From the NCBI RefSeq assembly GCF_006864365.1, contig NZ_QHLJ01000004.1, positions 62,001-126,000 on the forward strand: a stretch of 64,000 nucleotides of DNA. Direction: 5' to 3'. Shown one piece after another: positions 62,962-64,000 of the stretch; positions within the stretch are counted from its first letter, which is position 1, and each line of letters begins with the position of its first letter. This DNA comes from Campylobacter sp. MIT 99-7217. GTDB taxonomy: Bacteria > Campylobacterota > Campylobacteria > Campylobacterales > Campylobacteraceae. Below the pieces are notes generated by a model. That model searched no databases and was not told the origin of the DNA. It saw nothing but the letters and a program-made list of their open reading frames with translations. The position numbers and the translations under genes are program-made.

Positions 62962-64000
62962 TTATTTATCCTTAAAGCATTTAAAATAACTATTATACTA
63001 CTAAAAGACATAGAAAGAGCCGCGATTAAAGGATTTATAAGCCCTAAAAAAGCTAGAGGTATGGTAAGGGCGTTATAGGCTATGCTAAGGGCTAAGTTTT
63101 GCTTGATGATTGTAAAGGTTTTTAAGCAAAGCCTTATCGCCTCTTTCAAAGAAAACAAATCATTTTTTAAAAGCAAAACATCAGAGCTTTCAATAGCCAA
63201 ATCAGAACCCTCCTTTAAAGAAATAGCCACAGCAGCGTATTTTAAAGCTAGGGCATCATTTACCCCATCTCCAACAAATAAAACCCTATTATTAAGACTT
63301 AATTCCTCAACAAAGTTCATTTTCGTTTCAGGCAAACAAGAAGCTTTAAAATCTTGCACTCCAAGCTCATCAGCTATCTTTTTAACAGCCTTGTAATTAT
63401 CCCCTGAAAGTATGTAAATTTGCATTTTAAGGCTTTTAAGGTAAGAAATAAGCTCTTTTGCACCCTGTCTTAGTAAATTTTTTAACTCAAAATACGCCAA
63501 AACCTGCTTATTTTTTGCGAAAATAAAATGTGAATTTTCAAATTCTTTACAAACAATGCCATTTTCACGCATAAAATCAGCACTTCCTCCCAAAAACTCA
63601 TCTTCGCCCAAATACGCCTTTATACCCCTTGCAGCAATATTTTCAACCCTTATAAAATCAAAATGCTTGATCTGTGTTTTTTGTTTCAAAAACTGAGCAA
63701 CGCTCTTTGCAACAGGGTGCTTTGATAAATTTACAAAGCCCAAAAGCTCTTCTAAGCTTATAAGCTCATCGATAAAAAACTGATCAACCTCAAGCTTACT
63801 TTGGGTTAAAACCCCTGTTTTATCAAACACAGCAACATTGCACTTGCTTAAATCCTCTATCACAGAAGCATTTTTAAAAAGAACCTTTTGTTTTAGAGCT
63901 TTGCCAAGTGCTACGAGATTACTAACAGGCGTTGCAAGAGCCAAGGCACAAGGACAAGCGATAATCAAAACAGAAATGGCATTGATCAAGGAATTTTCAA
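62958..64000 (-). CDS. ccoI: copper-transporting P1B-type ATPase CcoI (5' end beyond the window)
   Basis: The C-terminal 347 or so residues of a P-type ATPase; the frame stays open through 64000. Metal-translocation motif CPCALALATP, phosphorylation motif DKTG (VFDKTGVLTQ), then GDGVND near the hinge, and two final membrane helices. Position upstream of ccoS and overlapping it identifies CcoI, which supplies Cu to the cbb3 oxidase, rather than a CopA detoxifier. The TTG at 63989 is only an internal Leu codon. Confidence 0.93.
   Translation of the reverse strand, partial: ENSLINAISVLIIACPCALALATPVSNLVALGKALKQKVLFKNASVIEDLSKCNVAVFDKTGVLTQSKLEVDQFFIDELISLEELLGFVNLSKHPVAKSVAQFLKQKTQIKHFDFIRVENIAARGIKAYLGEDEFLGGSADFMRENGIVCKEFENSHFIFAKNKQVLAYFELKNLLRQGAKELISYLKSLKMQIYILSGDNYKAVKKIADELGVQDFKASCLPETKMNFVEELSLNNRVLFVGDGVNDALALKYAAVAISLKEGSDLAIESSDVLLLKNDLFSLKEAIRLCLKTFTIIKQNLALSIAYNALTIPLAFLGLINPLIAALSMSFSSIIVILNALRINK

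Noticed and set aside
1-64000. CRISPR array, prophage, insertion sequence or rRNA operon
   Set aside because: No spaced direct repeats, transposase, integrase or rRNA-like stretch was seen on either strand; only one tRNA gene is present.
63989-64000. TTG at 63989 as the start of a short P-type ATPase
   Set aside because: The frame continues to the window edge and the CPCALALATP helix is normally central, so this is an internal Leu codon of a truncated ccoI.

Overview
The window is a low-GC, very gene-dense stretch of a Campylobacter chromosome. Protein sequences and local gene order match the thermotolerant C. jejuni / C. upsaliensis group: dnaG divergent from a TPR gene-rnhA-rnc-aroC; thrS-infC; prfA-rpsT-pgpA-ATP-sulfurylase homologue-HP1021 type regulator-ispDF next to mrp; lgt-frdCAB-dynamin pair; nikZYXWV; the moaC block; hugZ beside chuBCD. 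Blocks that are far apart in C. jejuni are adjacent here, so I infer a different species of the group, perhaps near C. upsaliensis or C. helveticus. The species call is not proven. Gene names and comparisons rest on recalled family knowledge; no search was run.

Layout. 1-1340: a partial HTH gene divergent from a lipoprotein, a small secreted protein and a coiled-coil membrane protein (accessory-looking). 1363-8000: aminotransferase, dnaG, LapB-like TPR protein, rnhA, rnc, aroC, cutA. 8075-13240: thrS, infC (TTG start), an AT-rich restriction-modification pair (gamma-class m6A methyltransferase plus a GIY-YIG nuclease of Hpy188I type), then an alpha-class methyltransferase. 13256-18340: gltA, a CPA2 antiporter, a DUF3298-type lipoprotein, prfA, rpsT. 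18455-27400: pgpA, a divergent ATP-sulfurylase homologue, an atypical response regulator, ispDF, mrp, an autotransporter with a G10 tract inside its promoter, dapD. 27094-35840: a 100-aa helical protein, a dynamin-like pair, frdBAC, lgt. 35943-42900: lipoprotein, Sel1/Hcp protein, ktrA, ktrB, tRNA-Phe, pflA and an orphan 238-aa protein where C. jejuni has the nuo operon. 42924-47619: nickel/peptide ABC transporter. 47717-52558: a helical protein, DUF493 protein, moaC, a 56-aa acidic protein, MFS transporter, hypothetical protein, HDOD protein. 52774-56335: haem oxygenase hugZ divergent from chuBCD, without chuA. 56456-64000: SbmA/BacA-like transporter, degenerate AAA ATPase, chemoreceptor preceded by a C17/G17 tract, purM, coaE, ccoS and the 5'-truncated ccoI.

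How the genes work together. Most are housekeeping: replication and RNA processing, translation, TCA cycle and fumarate respiration, lysine and isoprenoid synthesis, purine and CoA synthesis, cbb3 oxidase assembly. Metal and haem acquisition (nik, chu), motility and taxis (pflA, HDOD protein, chemoreceptor) and surface variation (autotransporter) form the host-interaction layer. The most notable loci are the inserted Hpy188I-like restriction system, the two long homopolymeric tracts placed to vary expression, the haem locus without its receptor, the apparent absence of complex I genes beside pflA, a hairpin that can hide the ribosome-binding site of the dynamin pair, and an ATP-sulfurylase homologue whose sulfate-binding motif has changed.
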